From assembly GCA_023412475.1 (NCBI GenBank), contig JAEYNR010000049.1:52762-116761 (forward strand): a DNA stretch of 64,000 nt, given 5' to 3'. The notes beneath the pieces are model-generated. The model was not told where the DNA came from and ran no database searches. It was given only the letters and a program-made list of their open reading frames with translations. Both the position numbers and the translations under genes were made by a program. Source of the stretch: Fibrobacterota bacterium (lineage in GTDB: Bacteria > Fibrobacterota > Chitinivibrionia > Chitinivibrionales > Chitinispirillaceae). This document shows, one piece after another, positions 9,229 to 18,815 of the stretch (position 1 is the first letter of the stretch; each line of letters begins with the position of its first letter).

Positions 9229-10713
9229 ATGAATGGTTACTATCTGGAAATAGTTCGCGGAATAGATCTCGGAAAAAGATATGCGTTACCAGAAGGTGCT
9301 GCTACTATCGGGCGCAGTGATGATAATCTTATTATACTCGATCAAAACGAACTACTGGTTTCAAGTCATCACGCCATTCTTTATATGTATCCCGATAATT
9401 TTTACATCCAGGATATAAACAGCAGAAACGGGTTGTATCTCAACGGAGAACAGACCAGTCTCAATAAGGTAACGTTAAATGATGTTATTGGATTCGGTGA
9501 AAAAGGCCCCCGATTGAAACTTCTCTGTACAACGAATGATGTCACCAGAAATGATTCTGATCAACAAACCCCCGTTGACCCTATGGCTGAAATCTCCAGC
9601 TTGAAGGATAAACCTTCCCTTGAGTCAGTGTCGGTCTATACTATAGAAATAGAGCACAAAATTCTTAATAACAGTATTAATGCAGATGAGTTGTCAAAGT
9701 TAATGCAGCAAAGTGCCAGTTTGGAGAAAATACTGCAAAAATGGAATCTGTCTGAAACTCAATCCAATCTTCTTTTTAGTGCCTACGGTGCGCATCTCAA
9801 AAACCGCTACCGAATGATTATACTGACATGTATTATCATCCTTCTCTCATTTTCTGCTATGGCATATCTCACAATCCAGTTTTTCGGAGCTAAACCCGGG
9901 CCAGACTCAGGTATGATATCTGAAATACCGAAGAATAAAGGAGCAATTGATTCACTAATGATTGGTTTTAGTCAATCTAATCAGCTATATCTTTTTAGAT
10001 CATTGTTTAGTGCATCAGATTATCAACCGATCAATAAAGACACCATAGAATTTTTTCTTTATGAGATTTTATCCAGCTTTGAACACACCGACTACCAGAT
10101 CCCTCCCCAGATGACAGCAGCCGTTAAACGCCACCTGAAAACGTATTTACAGTCAAACAAATCAATGGTTAAACGGTTATTAAAAAGAAAAGAGCTTTAT
10201 TTCCCCATGATTCATAAAGTATTTGCGGAGAAGAATATTCCATCTCAGTTAGCATATATTTCGATGCTTGAAAGTGGCTTTAATCCGAAAGCATTGAGCC
10301 ATGCTGGAGCAAGAGGTTTGTGGCAGTTTATGCCATACACTGCACGAAAATATGGATTAAATGTCGATGCCTTTTCTGATGAACGTATCGAACCCAAAAG
10401 GGCTACTTATGCTGCAGCAGAATATCTTCGTGACCTAATTGGAATTTTTGGTGCAAAGAGTTCGATTATGTTAGTTATGGCAGCCTATAATGCAGGTGAG
10501 AAAAGGGTTATGGATGCACTGCGGAAAATTGACAATCCCATTCGTGACCGTGATTTCTGGTATATCTATCGGATGGGCTATCTGGCGGAGGAAACAAATG
10601 AGTATATTCCTAAGATACTTGCTTTAATGATAATAGATAACAACCGCGAACATTTCGGTTTCACAAATAGCAATATCGCGGCTACCCAGGTTGTGGAAAC
10701 CGAAGAAGATTGA
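9229..10713 (+). CDS. FHA domain - transmembrane - lytic transglycosylase (SLT) fusion
   Basis: The 494-residue protein has three parts. Residues 1-100 form an FHA phosphothreonine-binding domain with the expected residues (TIGRSDDN near 27-33, SSHHA at 45-49, SRNGLYLNG at 65-73). A single membrane helix spans about 195-216. Residues 325-470 form a family-1 lytic transglycosylase with the catalytic glutamate E348 in MLESGFNPKALS, then GARGLWQFMPYTA and AAYNAGEKRV. Topology predicts FHA in the cytoplasm and the cell-wall-cutting domain in the periplasm. It is divergent from the T6SS operon, whose assembly needs local opening of peptidoglycan. A role as the dedicated, phosphorylation-responsive cell-wall enzyme of this T6SS is my inference. 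Confidence 0.88.
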   Translation: MNGYYLEIVRGIDLGKRYALPEGAATIGRSDDNLIILDQNELLVSSHHAILYMYPDNFYIQDINSRNGLYLNGEQTSLNKVTLNDVIGFGEKGPRLKLLCTTNDVTRNDSDQQTPVDPMAEISSLKDKPSLESVSVYTIEIEHKILNNSINADELSKLMQQSASLEKILQKWNLSETQSNLLFSAYGAHLKNRYRMIILTCIIILLSFSAMAYLTIQFFGAKPGPDSGMISEIPKNKGAIDSLMIGFSQSNQLYLFRSLFSASDYQPINKDTIEFFLYEILSSFEHTDYQIPPQMTAAVKRHLKTYLQSNKSMVKRLLKRKELYFPMIHKVFAEKNIPSQLAYISMLESGFNPKALSHAGARGLWQFMPYTARKYGLNVDAFSDERIEPKRATYAAAEYLRDLIGIFGAKSSIMLVMAAYNAGEKRVMDALRKIDNPIRDRDFWYIYRMGYLAEETNEYIPKILALMIIDNNREHFGFTNSNIAATQVVETEED

Positions 10714-10803
10714 GACAATTTAAGTGTCTAACAAACAGGCAAACTTGCCAAAATCCGATATCATCTTATAAAAATAGAACCGTTACCCATTCAATTCCCA
10801 AAA

Positions 10804-10837
10804 AAAGAGCCCTTCGAAATTAACCGAAGTGCTCTTT
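10804..10837. terminator. Bidirectional terminator between convergent genes
   Basis: A 13-bp stem with one mismatch (AAAGAGCCCTTCG against CGAAGTGCTCTTT) and an 8-base loop, flanked by an A-run on the left and TTT on the right. It serves the FHA-transglycosylase gene ending at 10713 and ppiD ending at 10863. Confidence 0.85.
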
Positions 10838-10862
10838 ATACTCAAATCTAAACTATAGTAAC

Positions 10863-12701
10863 TTAGTCCAGATAGATATCGTTTACATTACTGTCAATCT
10901 TAACATTGTTTTTGTAAGCAGTGTACCAGTCAAAATATGCTTTCTGGACCATTTGATTCTTCAGTCTGTCTCTTATCAAGGTGATTTCATTTGAATCCCA
11001 AGGTATGCTATCAATGCTGTTTTTCCATAAAGGTTTTACCACAAAGAAAGAACTGCCTTGTTCGATAAGAGGGGAGTTCTTACCCAACGGAAGCGCACAG
11101 GCAGCAGCCGCAACTTTGGAATTATAACCTACACCCGGGATATACTGTGCACAGCTTATTGTATCGGTAGTTCCGGCAACTATGTTGGAATCGGCCTTTT
11201 TAAGGTCAGCCAGAGAAGCATCACTGCTCAGTGTTGACAGAGCCTTCTCCATATAATCTTTGGCAGCCACTTTGGTTAAAGAATCGATAAGAACGCTTCT
11301 GAGTGAATCTTTAGCCATTTCAAAAGGCATGACTCCCTTTTTGGTTTTTCCTTTTACAATCAGCAAATAGATGGCACCGTCATTTTCCAGTCTTTCAGAG
11401 ACCACTGATTTATCGTTTTCTCCGCCGAATATGAACTGCCCGGCCCCGCTTAAATATCCCACTCCCGGAATCATTTCACCTTTAGCAAAGAAACCAGTTG
11501 AATCGGGCTTAGCATCTTTATTGCTTTTCACGGTTTCGGCAAATCCTTTTTCCAGGATCATTTCACGAACGCTGTCCGCTTTAGCAGCAACCATGTCCAC
11601 AGTCTCTAATGTGGGAGTAATCTTTCTGAGGATATGACGGGCTTTTACCTGCTCCTTACCATCATCATTAGTTGTTTTCCCTTCCACCATGATCAGATGA
11701 TAGCCGAACTGGCTTTTAACAGGATCAGAGATTTTGCCGCTATCCAGAGAAAAAGCCACTGCTTCGAACTCCGGAACCATTGCGCCTTTGCCAAACCATC
11801 CCAGATCTCCACCATTATTCTGGGCGCTAGGATCGTCAGAGAGAGTCTGAGCCAGCCTTGTAAACTCCTCCACCTGATTATCAGCAGAAGTGATCTGATT
11901 CTTGAAATCAATCATTTCCTGATAATAAACCTGCTCATCATAAGAGGTAGCGACCTTTGGAAATTTAAAGAAGTATACCTGTGCTTTTTCATCGGTTTTC
12001 AGGGAGTCTTTTTTCTGATTATAAAGGTTTTTTATAGCCAGTTCATTCACCTTAGAAGAATCGATTACAATCTTTGAAATATTAACCGTAGCATACTCGA
12101 AGATTAGTTTTTCTTTCTCGAGCCGATACTGATGTTCAATTTCACTTCTGGAAGGATTAGTGTTGGCACTGAGCAGTATCTCCAGAGTCTGAGCAGGGAT
12201 AATGTCCTTTTCAGCACGATCTGAAATGTAATTAAGCCATGGATTATGCAGATACATATCGGGGTCGCTGAGAAAGGCCACATACTTACTGGTATCAAAA
12301 ATCCCGTTTGTTTGAAAATGAGAAGCGGTGTCAACCCCTGGAAGCGGATTTCTTTTAATGTACTCGAAGACCTGATCCCCGGAAGCCCCAAGTTTCATCT
12401 GCTGAATAACCCTGGTCATAAGGATTCTGTTAACTTCACGCTCCCAAACATCCTGAGGCACCCGTTTTAACTCCATTGGAGAAGCATCTCTTCTCTCCTC
12501 CTGAATTCTCTGTCTTTCAGCATTGACCTGCTGATCAAAGTAACTCAGCGGAACTTCCTTACCATCAATTTTCCCCGCTGCTCTTGATTTGGGACTTAAT
12601 CCTGAAACGTTCATGCCCCAATCAAGAAATATTGTAGCTACGAAGGCAATTAAGATGATGATCATTATAGTGGGAGCAAAATCCCGCATTTTATTTATCA
12701 T
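10863..12701 (-). CDS. ppiD: PpiD-like periplasmic folding chaperone with parvulin domains
   Basis: The 612-residue protein has one N-terminal membrane anchor (TIMIIILIAFVATIFLDWG, about 11-29) and a SurA-N type chaperone segment with GKIDGKEVPLSYFDQQV. A parvulin-type prolyl isomerase core follows, with NGGDLGWFGKGAMVPEFE, SDPVKSQFGYHLI and the ARHILRKI strand of a second parvulin repeat (STGFFAKGEMIPGVGY). This is the PpiD/SurA layout: anchored in the inner membrane and acting on outer-membrane and secreted proteins as they leave SecYEG. It lies downstream of the S41 protease gene, separated by a hairpin, with a rightward convergent neighbour across a shared terminator. Length matches PpiD (about 620). 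Confidence 0.9.
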   Translation of the reverse strand: MINKMRDFAPTIMIIILIAFVATIFLDWGMNVSGLSPKSRAAGKIDGKEVPLSYFDQQVNAERQRIQEERRDASPMELKRVPQDVWEREVNRILMTRVIQQMKLGASGDQVFEYIKRNPLPGVDTASHFQTNGIFDTSKYVAFLSDPDMYLHNPWLNYISDRAEKDIIPAQTLEILLSANTNPSRSEIEHQYRLEKEKLIFEYATVNISKIVIDSSKVNELAIKNLYNQKKDSLKTDEKAQVYFFKFPKVATSYDEQVYYQEMIDFKNQITSADNQVEEFTRLAQTLSDDPSAQNNGGDLGWFGKGAMVPEFEAVAFSLDSGKISDPVKSQFGYHLIMVEGKTTNDDGKEQVKARHILRKITPTLETVDMVAAKADSVREMILEKGFAETVKSNKDAKPDSTGFFAKGEMIPGVGYLSGAGQFIFGGENDKSVVSERLENDGAIYLLIVKGKTKKGVMPFEMAKDSLRSVLIDSLTKVAAKDYMEKALSTLSSDASLADLKKADSNIVAGTTDTISCAQYIPGVGYNSKVAAAACALPLGKNSPLIEQGSSFFVVKPLWKNSIDSIPWDSNEITLIRDRLKNQMVQKAYFDWYTAYKNNVKIDSNVNDIYLD

Positions 12702-12800
12702 ACACTCTCCTATAATTTGTGCGTATGGAACGTGAAAAATCGTATTCTATTTATTAAGGGTGGCAATCCGAGGCTTCACTGAGGAAGGAGTACGGAAAAT

Positions 12801-12832
12801 GAGATGTCTGGTTGAAAAAAACCAGCCATCTC
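12801..12832 (-). terminator. Hairpin terminator after the S41 protease gene
   Basis: A 13-bp stem with one mismatch (GAGATGTCTGGTT with AACCAGCCATCTC) and a 6-base A-rich loop, followed on the minus strand by a modest T-run (TCATTTTCC). It ends the protease transcript 20 bp after its stop, so ppiD probably has its own promoter. Confidence 0.7.
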
Positions 12833-12851
12833 CGTAAAAATCACCCCTGAG

Positions 12852-14684
12852 TTACTTTTTGCTATCTACCTGAATCGCAGGTTTTCCTTTGAGAAAACTG
12901 TTGTAACGAACGCTGTCTGATAGCAAAGCCAAAGCAGCTTTCATCTGCACATCATCAGCCAGTTTGGTACGATAATATATTTCATGGTCCTGCCCGAACT
13001 CACGCACCAAAAAGGCTTCCTTAAGATGTTTTCTGATTTCGGTATTGTTGCTGCTAAGAGTCCGCCTGCTTTCTTCATTTAAAAGCGAATCCATTTTTGC
13101 TGCATAGCTTTTCAATACCTGCAACTCCTTATCATTCCACTTGGGCTGTTCAGGATAAACTTCGACCTTCTTGCCCGCAGAATCTACGGTATCCTTTATC
13201 CCAGTACCCAGCTTAAACTCATTAAAGCGAAGCTGAGGTACAGTCTGGAAAGAGAATTTGATAGAATCAAGGTAATTCTGGAAACTTTTCATTAATAAAT
13301 CGTCAACAACAAAGCTACTGTCAACCTTTACCTTTCTTTTCTTCAGACGTGGATACTCATAGTTGGCGAACTGGAAAAACACATCTTTTATAAACAGGGC
13401 TCGCACAGGAAGACTGGGCAGAGCTGGGGTAACGACAGTGTCTGGAATTATCCCACCACTACCATAAACGATTCTGCCATTTTTAGTTTTATATTGAGTC
13501 GTATCTATTTTTGAAGAACTTACAGAATCCGCTTTCACAGTTTCTTCCTCTGACACAAGCTCCTCATCCAGAGTTGATCCTCTTATAGCATTTTCCGGCC
13601 GGTTAATACAACGTCCTGAAGGGGTATAATAAAAGGCGGTGGTTAGTTTAATATGATAAGTTTTATCCAGAGGCAAAATACTTTGCACAGAACCTTTACC
13701 AAAAGTGGTATCCCCAATCACCACTCCTCTGTCCCAGTCCTGGATAGCTCCTGCTACGATCTCTGAAGCACTGGCACTGGCATAATCAACCAAAACAGCC
13801 AAAGGCACCCCCTCAGGAAGTACAGGCTGGCTTGCAGAATAAAACTCCTTGTTCTGCCCTCTGATTCTTCCGCGAGTAGACACGACCAGCGACTTTCGGG
13901 GCAGATATTTTTCTGATACTTCGATAGCCTGAGGCAAAAGTCCACCGGGATTATGTCTAAGATCAAAAATCAGTCCTTTAATGTTCTTTTTTGAGAGTTC
14001 TTTAATGGCCTTTTCAACTTCGGCTCCCGCTTCCTGCGAAAAGGTCTGCAGATGGATGTAGCCGATATCGTTTTTTAAAACGCCGTAATATGGAACGGAT
14101 TTGATGTGAATCACTTCTCGAGAGATAGTATAATCAATATCATCTAATTCACCTTTACGACGGACGGAGATAGTAACTTTTGAGCCCGGTTCTCCTCTTA
14201 ACTTCTCAACTGCTTTATCTATTGTGAAACCGGCGGTTGCCTTGCCATCTATTTTAATGATCTGATCACCGGATTGGATTCCGGCTCTGGATGCAGGTGT
14301 TCCGGAAATGGGAGTCATAACCGTAAGTACTTTATCCCTAATTGAGATCTGAATCCCCAAACCACCAAATTTACCTTCAGTGTGAATTTTTAATTCCTCA
14401 TACTGTTTAGGCTCAAAATAACTGGTATGTGGATCAAGAATTTTAATCATTCCCTGAATTGCATTGTCTATAAGTGCCTTGGAAGACATCTCCTCAACAT
14501 AATTCTGATGAATTTTAACAGCCACATTATCCAACCTATTGATATCAGCATAAAAGCTGTCGCCATCAGCTTTGGTAGCATCGACCACCAAACCAGTAAT
14601 CACAACCATCATGATTACAGTTCCCATGAAAGGAGCTTTGCTAAAAAAGTTATTTTTTAAATGGCATCCGTTTTTTTCCATCAT
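12852..14684 (-). CDS. ctpA: C-terminal processing protease (S41 family, CtpA/Prc type)
   Basis: This 610-residue protein has an N-terminal signal/anchor helix (about 18-38), a helical segment with DPHTSYFEP, and a PDZ domain (about 100-185, GKFGGLGIQI through GIQSGDQIIKIDG). The S41 catalytic domain follows, with the Ser-Lys dyad placed at S305 (ASASASEIVAGA) and K330 (GDTTFGKGSVQ). The 25-residue spacing matches known members. These enzymes cut envelope and cell-wall-hydrolase proteins from their C termini in the periplasm. The C-terminal 230 residues after the catalytic core are longer than in CtpA and more like the extended Prc form, but I see no known domain there. Confidence 0.93.
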   Translation of the reverse strand: MMEKNGCHLKNNFFSKAPFMGTVIMMVVITGLVVDATKADGDSFYADINRLDNVAVKIHQNYVEEMSSKALIDNAIQGMIKILDPHTSYFEPKQYEELKIHTEGKFGGLGIQISIRDKVLTVMTPISGTPASRAGIQSGDQIIKIDGKATAGFTIDKAVEKLRGEPGSKVTISVRRKGELDDIDYTISREVIHIKSVPYYGVLKNDIGYIHLQTFSQEAGAEVEKAIKELSKKNIKGLIFDLRHNPGGLLPQAIEVSEKYLPRKSLVVSTRGRIRGQNKEFYSASQPVLPEGVPLAVLVDYASASASEIVAGAIQDWDRGVVIGDTTFGKGSVQSILPLDKTYHIKLTTAFYYTPSGRCINRPENAIRGSTLDEELVSEEETVKADSVSSSKIDTTQYKTKNGRIVYGSGGIIPDTVVTPALPSLPVRALFIKDVFFQFANYEYPRLKKRKVKVDSSFVVDDLLMKSFQNYLDSIKFSFQTVPQLRFNEFKLGTGIKDTVDSAGKKVEVYPEQPKWNDKELQVLKSYAAKMDSLLNEESRRTLSSNNTEIRKHLKEAFLVREFGQDHEIYYRTKLADDVQMKAALALLSDSVRYNSFLKGKPAIQVDSKK

Positions 14685-15117
14685 GTCTCCCAGAATTCTC
14701 GTTAATTTGACAGACTTCTGCCCTGGTTATGTTACATCTAAATTAAAAAAAACCATATCTTAGAAGATTTTAAAGGTACGGTTTATAAAAATACATCCGG
14801 TAGCAATAATGATTCCGCTTTTTTATGCAGCAGCTAAATGAATTTTTAAAATGCCTTTGACTACTCAGCTATCTGATGATAAAAAAATAACATAATAATA
14901 TCGTATCGGAAAAAAGAAGCACGAAATCCGAAAATCCAAACACAAAACACAGAGAGTGGGAACAGAGGATGGCTAATAAACTTCAGCTACCTTGAAAAAC
15001 TCTTATTTCTGTTTAGAATTTGTAATTTGTTTACAATTTAAGATTTGTGATTTGGAATTTCCTTCTGAAGTTAGATATTATTTCTGATTCTATCTGATTG
15101 TTTCTGATTTCTTACCA
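14685..15117. other. Intergenic region upstream of ctpA with dispersed AT-rich repeat
   Basis: The stretch holds the presumed ctpA promoter region on the right of that gene and the 3' flank of tmk. I see no gene. Its notable content is a repeat at 14991-15060, also found near 52.4 kb, and a poly-purine run around 14912-14960 that resembles the run before the 52.4-kb copy. Confidence 0.5.
14991..15060. repeat. Dispersed AT-rich repeat, copy 1
   Basis: Aligns with 52358-52430 at roughly 80 percent by eye. Shared blocks are CTTGAAAAACTC, CTGTTTAGAA, AATTTGTTTA and GATTTGTGATTTG, in the same order and spacing. Both copies are preceded by A-rich sequence with repeated ACGAAAT/ACAAAAC words. Its function is unknown. 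Confidence 0.7.
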
Positions 15118-15747
15118 TTACCGAGCGCAAATGTCTTTTATCCTGCAATAGACCTGTTCAGAAATCCTTTCAGGTGGCTCGCTGCCATCTAGAAGCAGAA
15201 TTCTTTGAGGTTCTGTTTTTGCCAGGTAACGATAACCCTCAGAAATTTTCTGGTAAAAAGCCCTGCCATTGAGTTCCAAGCGGTCTTTGGTTTTATTCAT
15301 TTTTTGCATTCTTGCACTTGAAAGATCAACACTTATATCAAAAACGAAAGTAAGATCGGGCAGCAGACCTCCTGTGGCAAAACTATTGATTTTTTCCAGA
15401 AAATCCAAAGAAATACTTCTGCCAAAACCCTGATAAGCAAAAGTGGCTTCCTGAAACCGATCACACAAAACAACAAATCCCTGCTCTAGTGCAGGGATAA
15501 TTTTTTCGCGCACATGCTGTGCTCTGGCAGCCAGGTACATAAAAAGCTCACACTCATTAACCATCTCACGGTTCTGAGGAGAGATAAGAATTTCTCTTAT
15601 TTTCTCGGCAATCGCAGTCCCGCCCGGCTCCCTGGTCACTAGTAGCGGAAATGACTCATCACTAAGTCTTTTAGCTGCCAGTCCCAGTTGAGTACTCTTT
15701 CCGCAGCCATCTATTCCCTCAAAAGTAATAAATGCGCCCTTTTTCAT
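15118..15747 (-). CDS. tmk: Thymidylate kinase
   Basis: The protein (209 residues from the chosen start) phosphorylates dTMP to dTDP. It has the P-loop FEGIDGCGKST, the LVTREPGGTAIAEKIRE motif with the DR-type substrate arginine, CDRFQEATFAYQG, and a lid region. An in-frame codon 15 bp further upstream (15762) is possible. The ATG at 15747 is preferred because it forms an ATGA overlap with the secA stop and gives the standard MKKGAFITFEG start. The gene is the last of a FliL-like, secA, tmk operon. Confidence 0.95.
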   Translation of the reverse strand: MKKGAFITFEGIDGCGKSTQLGLAAKRLSDESFPLLVTREPGGTAIAEKIREILISPQNREMVNECELFMYLAARAQHVREKIIPALEQGFVVLCDRFQEATFAYQGFGRSISLDFLEKINSFATGGLLPDLTFVFDISVDLSSARMQKMNKTKDRLELNGRAFYQKISEGYRYLAKTEPQRILLLDGSEPPERISEQVYCRIKDICAR

Positions 15748-18700
15748 ATGGTCCCACAACACTTCTTGTATTTTTTACCACTCCCACAGGGGCAGGGATC
15801 ATTGCGGCCAGCCACTGCAGCAGTCTTCACTACCGTATGGGAAGCTGTGCTGCTGCGGTTGGTTATCAATTGAGGCTGCGGCTGACGCTGGTTTTTCCGT
15901 TGCTGGGGTGCGTCGTCAATCTCCTCCGAACCATAGTGTACATCTCTGTGATTTTGCGCAGCAGACCCCCTCTGCACCCGTTCGAGCCTGAAAATATAAC
16001 TGGATACTTCACGGGATATTGTCCCCCGAAGCTCCTCAAACATCTTCAACCCTTCTCTCTGATATTCATAAAGCGGGTTTTTCTGACCAAAAGCCCTGTA
16101 CTGCACTCCACCCTTGAGATGATCCATTTCATAGAGATGATCTTTCCACAGATTATCAATTACCATCAGAAAAACTCCACGCTCAAACTGACGCATCATC
16201 TCTTCGCCGAAACGTTTCTCCTTTTCCTGATATTTTTCTTTAACCAGTTTCCAGATCTCATCAAAAAGATCATCCTGTGTTCTGCTTTCCAGCGATTCCT
16301 CAGAGATGCGGTAATTCAGACCAAAAGAGTTCTGAATCTCAGCAGATAACCCCTGAATATCCCATTGGTCAGGTGTTTTTGAATTGGAAGTATGCTTGAA
16401 AATGATCTCCTCAAGACACCCTGCAACCTGATCAAGAATCTCTTCTTTGAGGTCCTCACCACGAAGAATCCGCTGACGCAGCCCGTAGATCTCCGTTCTC
16501 TGCAGATTCATCACATCATCGTACTCTTTAAGGTGCTTACGGACTTCAAAGTTTCGCCCTTCAACCCTTTTCTGAGCATTACCAATAGAACGGGAAACCA
16601 GAGGATGAGAAATAACCTCTCCCTCTTCTGCCCCTAGTCTGTCCATAATGGCGGCAATACGTTCGGAGCCGAAAATTCTCATCAGATCATCATCCAAAGA
16701 GAGGAAAAATTTGGAAGATCCATTATCCCCCTGTCTTCCGGCACGTCCCCGCAACTGGTTGTCGATTCGACGGCTTTCATGTCGTTCAGTACCTACAATA
16801 TGAAGTCCGCCCAACTCGATCACTTTTTTCTGCTCCCCACGGGTCATCTCAGATAATTTGGCAAATTTTTTACGCTTCTCTTCAAGAGTAAGAGAATCAG
16901 GATCAATATCATCCTTCATCAATTCATAGTTGGCCATCACTTCAAAATTGCCCCCCAACACTATGTCAGTTCCTCTACCGGCCATGTTGGTGGCAATGGT
17001 AACTGCACCCAGTCGTCCTGCCTGAGCGACAATTGCAGCCTCTTTGGCGTGCTGCTTGGCATTTAAGACCTCATGTTCAATCCCGGAGCGCTGCAGCAGC
17101 TTACTTAGCAGTTCGGATTTTTCTATCGATGTGGTACCAACCAGAATCGGACGACCCAGCTCATGCATCTGCTGAATCTCTTTTACCACCGCATTGTACT
17201 TTTCCTGTTGAGTCTTATAGATCTCATCGTTACTGTCATTCCGTCTAAGGGGCCGGTTTGTTGGAATAGTCACTACATCAAGTTTGTAAATTTCATTAAA
17301 TTCCGCAGCCTCTGTCATAGCAGTTCCGGTCATTCCCGCAACCTTGCGATACATTTTGAAGAAATTCTGAAATGTAATAGTTGCCAGGGTCTGATTCTCA
17401 CCAGCGACCTTTACCCCTTCCTTGGCTTCCAGCGCTTGATGCAGCCCTTCACTGTAGCGTCGTCCATGAAGAATACGTCCGGTGAATTCATCCACAATAA
17501 GAATCTGCCCGTCCTGAACCACATAGTCAACATCGCATTCAAAAAGAGAATATGCTCTAAGCAACTGGCTTATACTGTGAATACGTTCGGAACGCTCTGC
17601 ATTCTGTCGGTGAGCATCTTCTCGGGCAACAACTCTTTCCTCCTCACTCATCGACTCATTTTTATCAATTTCACCTATTGCTTCGGCAAGGTCGATAACC
17701 ACGAAGAAATCTGGAGTGTTTCCACTGATCATCGTTCTTCCCTTTTCGGTAAGCTCTGCACTGTGTCCTGATTCATCTATGGTGTAGAAAAGTTCTTCAT
17801 CTATTTCGTGAAGTTTTCTGTCACGCAGATAATCAGTTTCAACAGTTTTCATGTATTTGGCGACACCGGGTTCTTTGAGTAGTTTGAGAAGTTTTTTGTT
17901 TTTTGGTGCCCCCCTCTTTACAATAAGCAACTTCAGACCACACTGGTACTCCTGCCCATCCTGCTTGAGAAGCCCTTCAGCCTCTGAAATAACTTTCTGA
18001 ATCAACTGGTCCTGTGCACTGACAAGCCGCATCACCCTGGGCTTTAGCTCCTCATATTCCTTATTGGACCGGTTTACCTGCCCTGAGATAATCAGCGGTG
18101 TACGAGCTTCATCAACTAAGATATTATCTACTTCGTCAATAATGGCGTAGTTTAACTCCCTCTGCACACAATGCTCCGGAGAGCTGGACATATTATCACG
18201 CAGATAGTCAAAACCATACTCATTATTTGTTCCGTAAGTAATATCGCAGGAGTAAACAGATCGTCTCTCAGAACTGTGCGGCTCAGTATCGTCAAGACAC
18301 CCAACAGTTAGTCCCAGGAATTTAAATATTTTTCCCATCCACTCACTATCTCGTCTGGCCAGATAATCATTGACAGTAATGACATGAACTCCTTTTCCGG
18401 GCAACGCATTCAGATAAGCAGCCATTGCAGCAACCTGGGTCTTTCCCTCACCGGTTTTCATTTCGGAGATTTTGCCCTGATGCAGCACGATGGCACCCAT
18501 CACTTGTACATCAAAATGAGCCATAAACGGGATATCTGCATTTAAATAAGAGTCGTGAACCATCTTTGATTCACCTAAAACCCTATGAGTAGCCTCCCGT
18601 ACAACCGCAAATGCCTCAGGCAGAATGTCATCCAAAGTTTCACCAGAGGAAAGCCGCTCCCTGAACTCATCAGTTTTCTTCCTTAAATCTTCATCAGTCA

Positions 18701-18815
18701 ATAAACGTATCTGTTCATAATAGCTTTTAACTTTTTCCAGAACAGGGCGAATTTTCTTTATGTCACGCTCCTGCTTGGAACCGAAAACCATACCTACTAC
18801 ATCCAAAAAATTCAT
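15744..18815 (-). CDS. secA: Preprotein translocase ATPase SecA
   Basis: The 1,023-residue protein is a full SecA. It has the Walker A region EMKTGEGKTQVAAM, a DEAD-like IDEVDNILVDEARTPL, the SMGRGTD-equivalent TNMAGRGTDIVLGG, GRAGRQGD, and at the C terminus a zinc-binding SEC-C tail NDPCPCGSGKKYKKCC that binds SecB. It drives protein export through SecYEG. It is longer than the E. coli protein (901) because of insertions in the N-terminal half, including a stretch around residues 255-400 before the helicase part. ATGA overlaps with both neighbours show tight coupling. Confidence 0.97.
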   Translation of the reverse strand: MNFLDVVGMVFGSKQERDIKKIRPVLEKVKSYYEQIRLLTDEDLRKKTDEFRERLSSGETLDDILPEAFAVVREATHRVLGESKMVHDSYLNADIPFMAHFDVQVMGAIVLHQGKISEMKTGEGKTQVAAMAAYLNALPGKGVHVITVNDYLARRDSEWMGKIFKFLGLTVGCLDDTEPHSSERRSVYSCDITYGTNNEYGFDYLRDNMSSSPEHCVQRELNYAIIDEVDNILVDEARTPLIISGQVNRSNKEYEELKPRVMRLVSAQDQLIQKVISEAEGLLKQDGQEYQCGLKLLIVKRGAPKNKKLLKLLKEPGVAKYMKTVETDYLRDRKLHEIDEELFYTIDESGHSAELTEKGRTMISGNTPDFFVVIDLAEAIGEIDKNESMSEEERVVAREDAHRQNAERSERIHSISQLLRAYSLFECDVDYVVQDGQILIVDEFTGRILHGRRYSEGLHQALEAKEGVKVAGENQTLATITFQNFFKMYRKVAGMTGTAMTEAAEFNEIYKLDVVTIPTNRPLRRNDSNDEIYKTQQEKYNAVVKEIQQMHELGRPILVGTTSIEKSELLSKLLQRSGIEHEVLNAKQHAKEAAIVAQAGRLGAVTIATNMAGRGTDIVLGGNFEVMANYELMKDDIDPDSLTLEEKRKKFAKLSEMTRGEQKKVIELGGLHIVGTERHESRRIDNQLRGRAGRQGDNGSSKFFLSLDDDLMRIFGSERIAAIMDRLGAEEGEVISHPLVSRSIGNAQKRVEGRNFEVRKHLKEYDDVMNLQRTEIYGLRQRILRGEDLKEEILDQVAGCLEEIIFKHTSNSKTPDQWDIQGLSAEIQNSFGLNYRISEESLESRTQDDLFDEIWKLVKEKYQEKEKRFGEEMMRQFERGVFLMVIDNLWKDHLYEMDHLKGGVQYRAFGQKNPLYEYQREGLKMFEELRGTISREVSSYIFRLERVQRGSAAQNHRDVHYGSEEIDDAPQQRKNQRQPQPQLITNRSSTASHTVVKTAAVAGRNDPCPCGSGKKYKKCCGTI

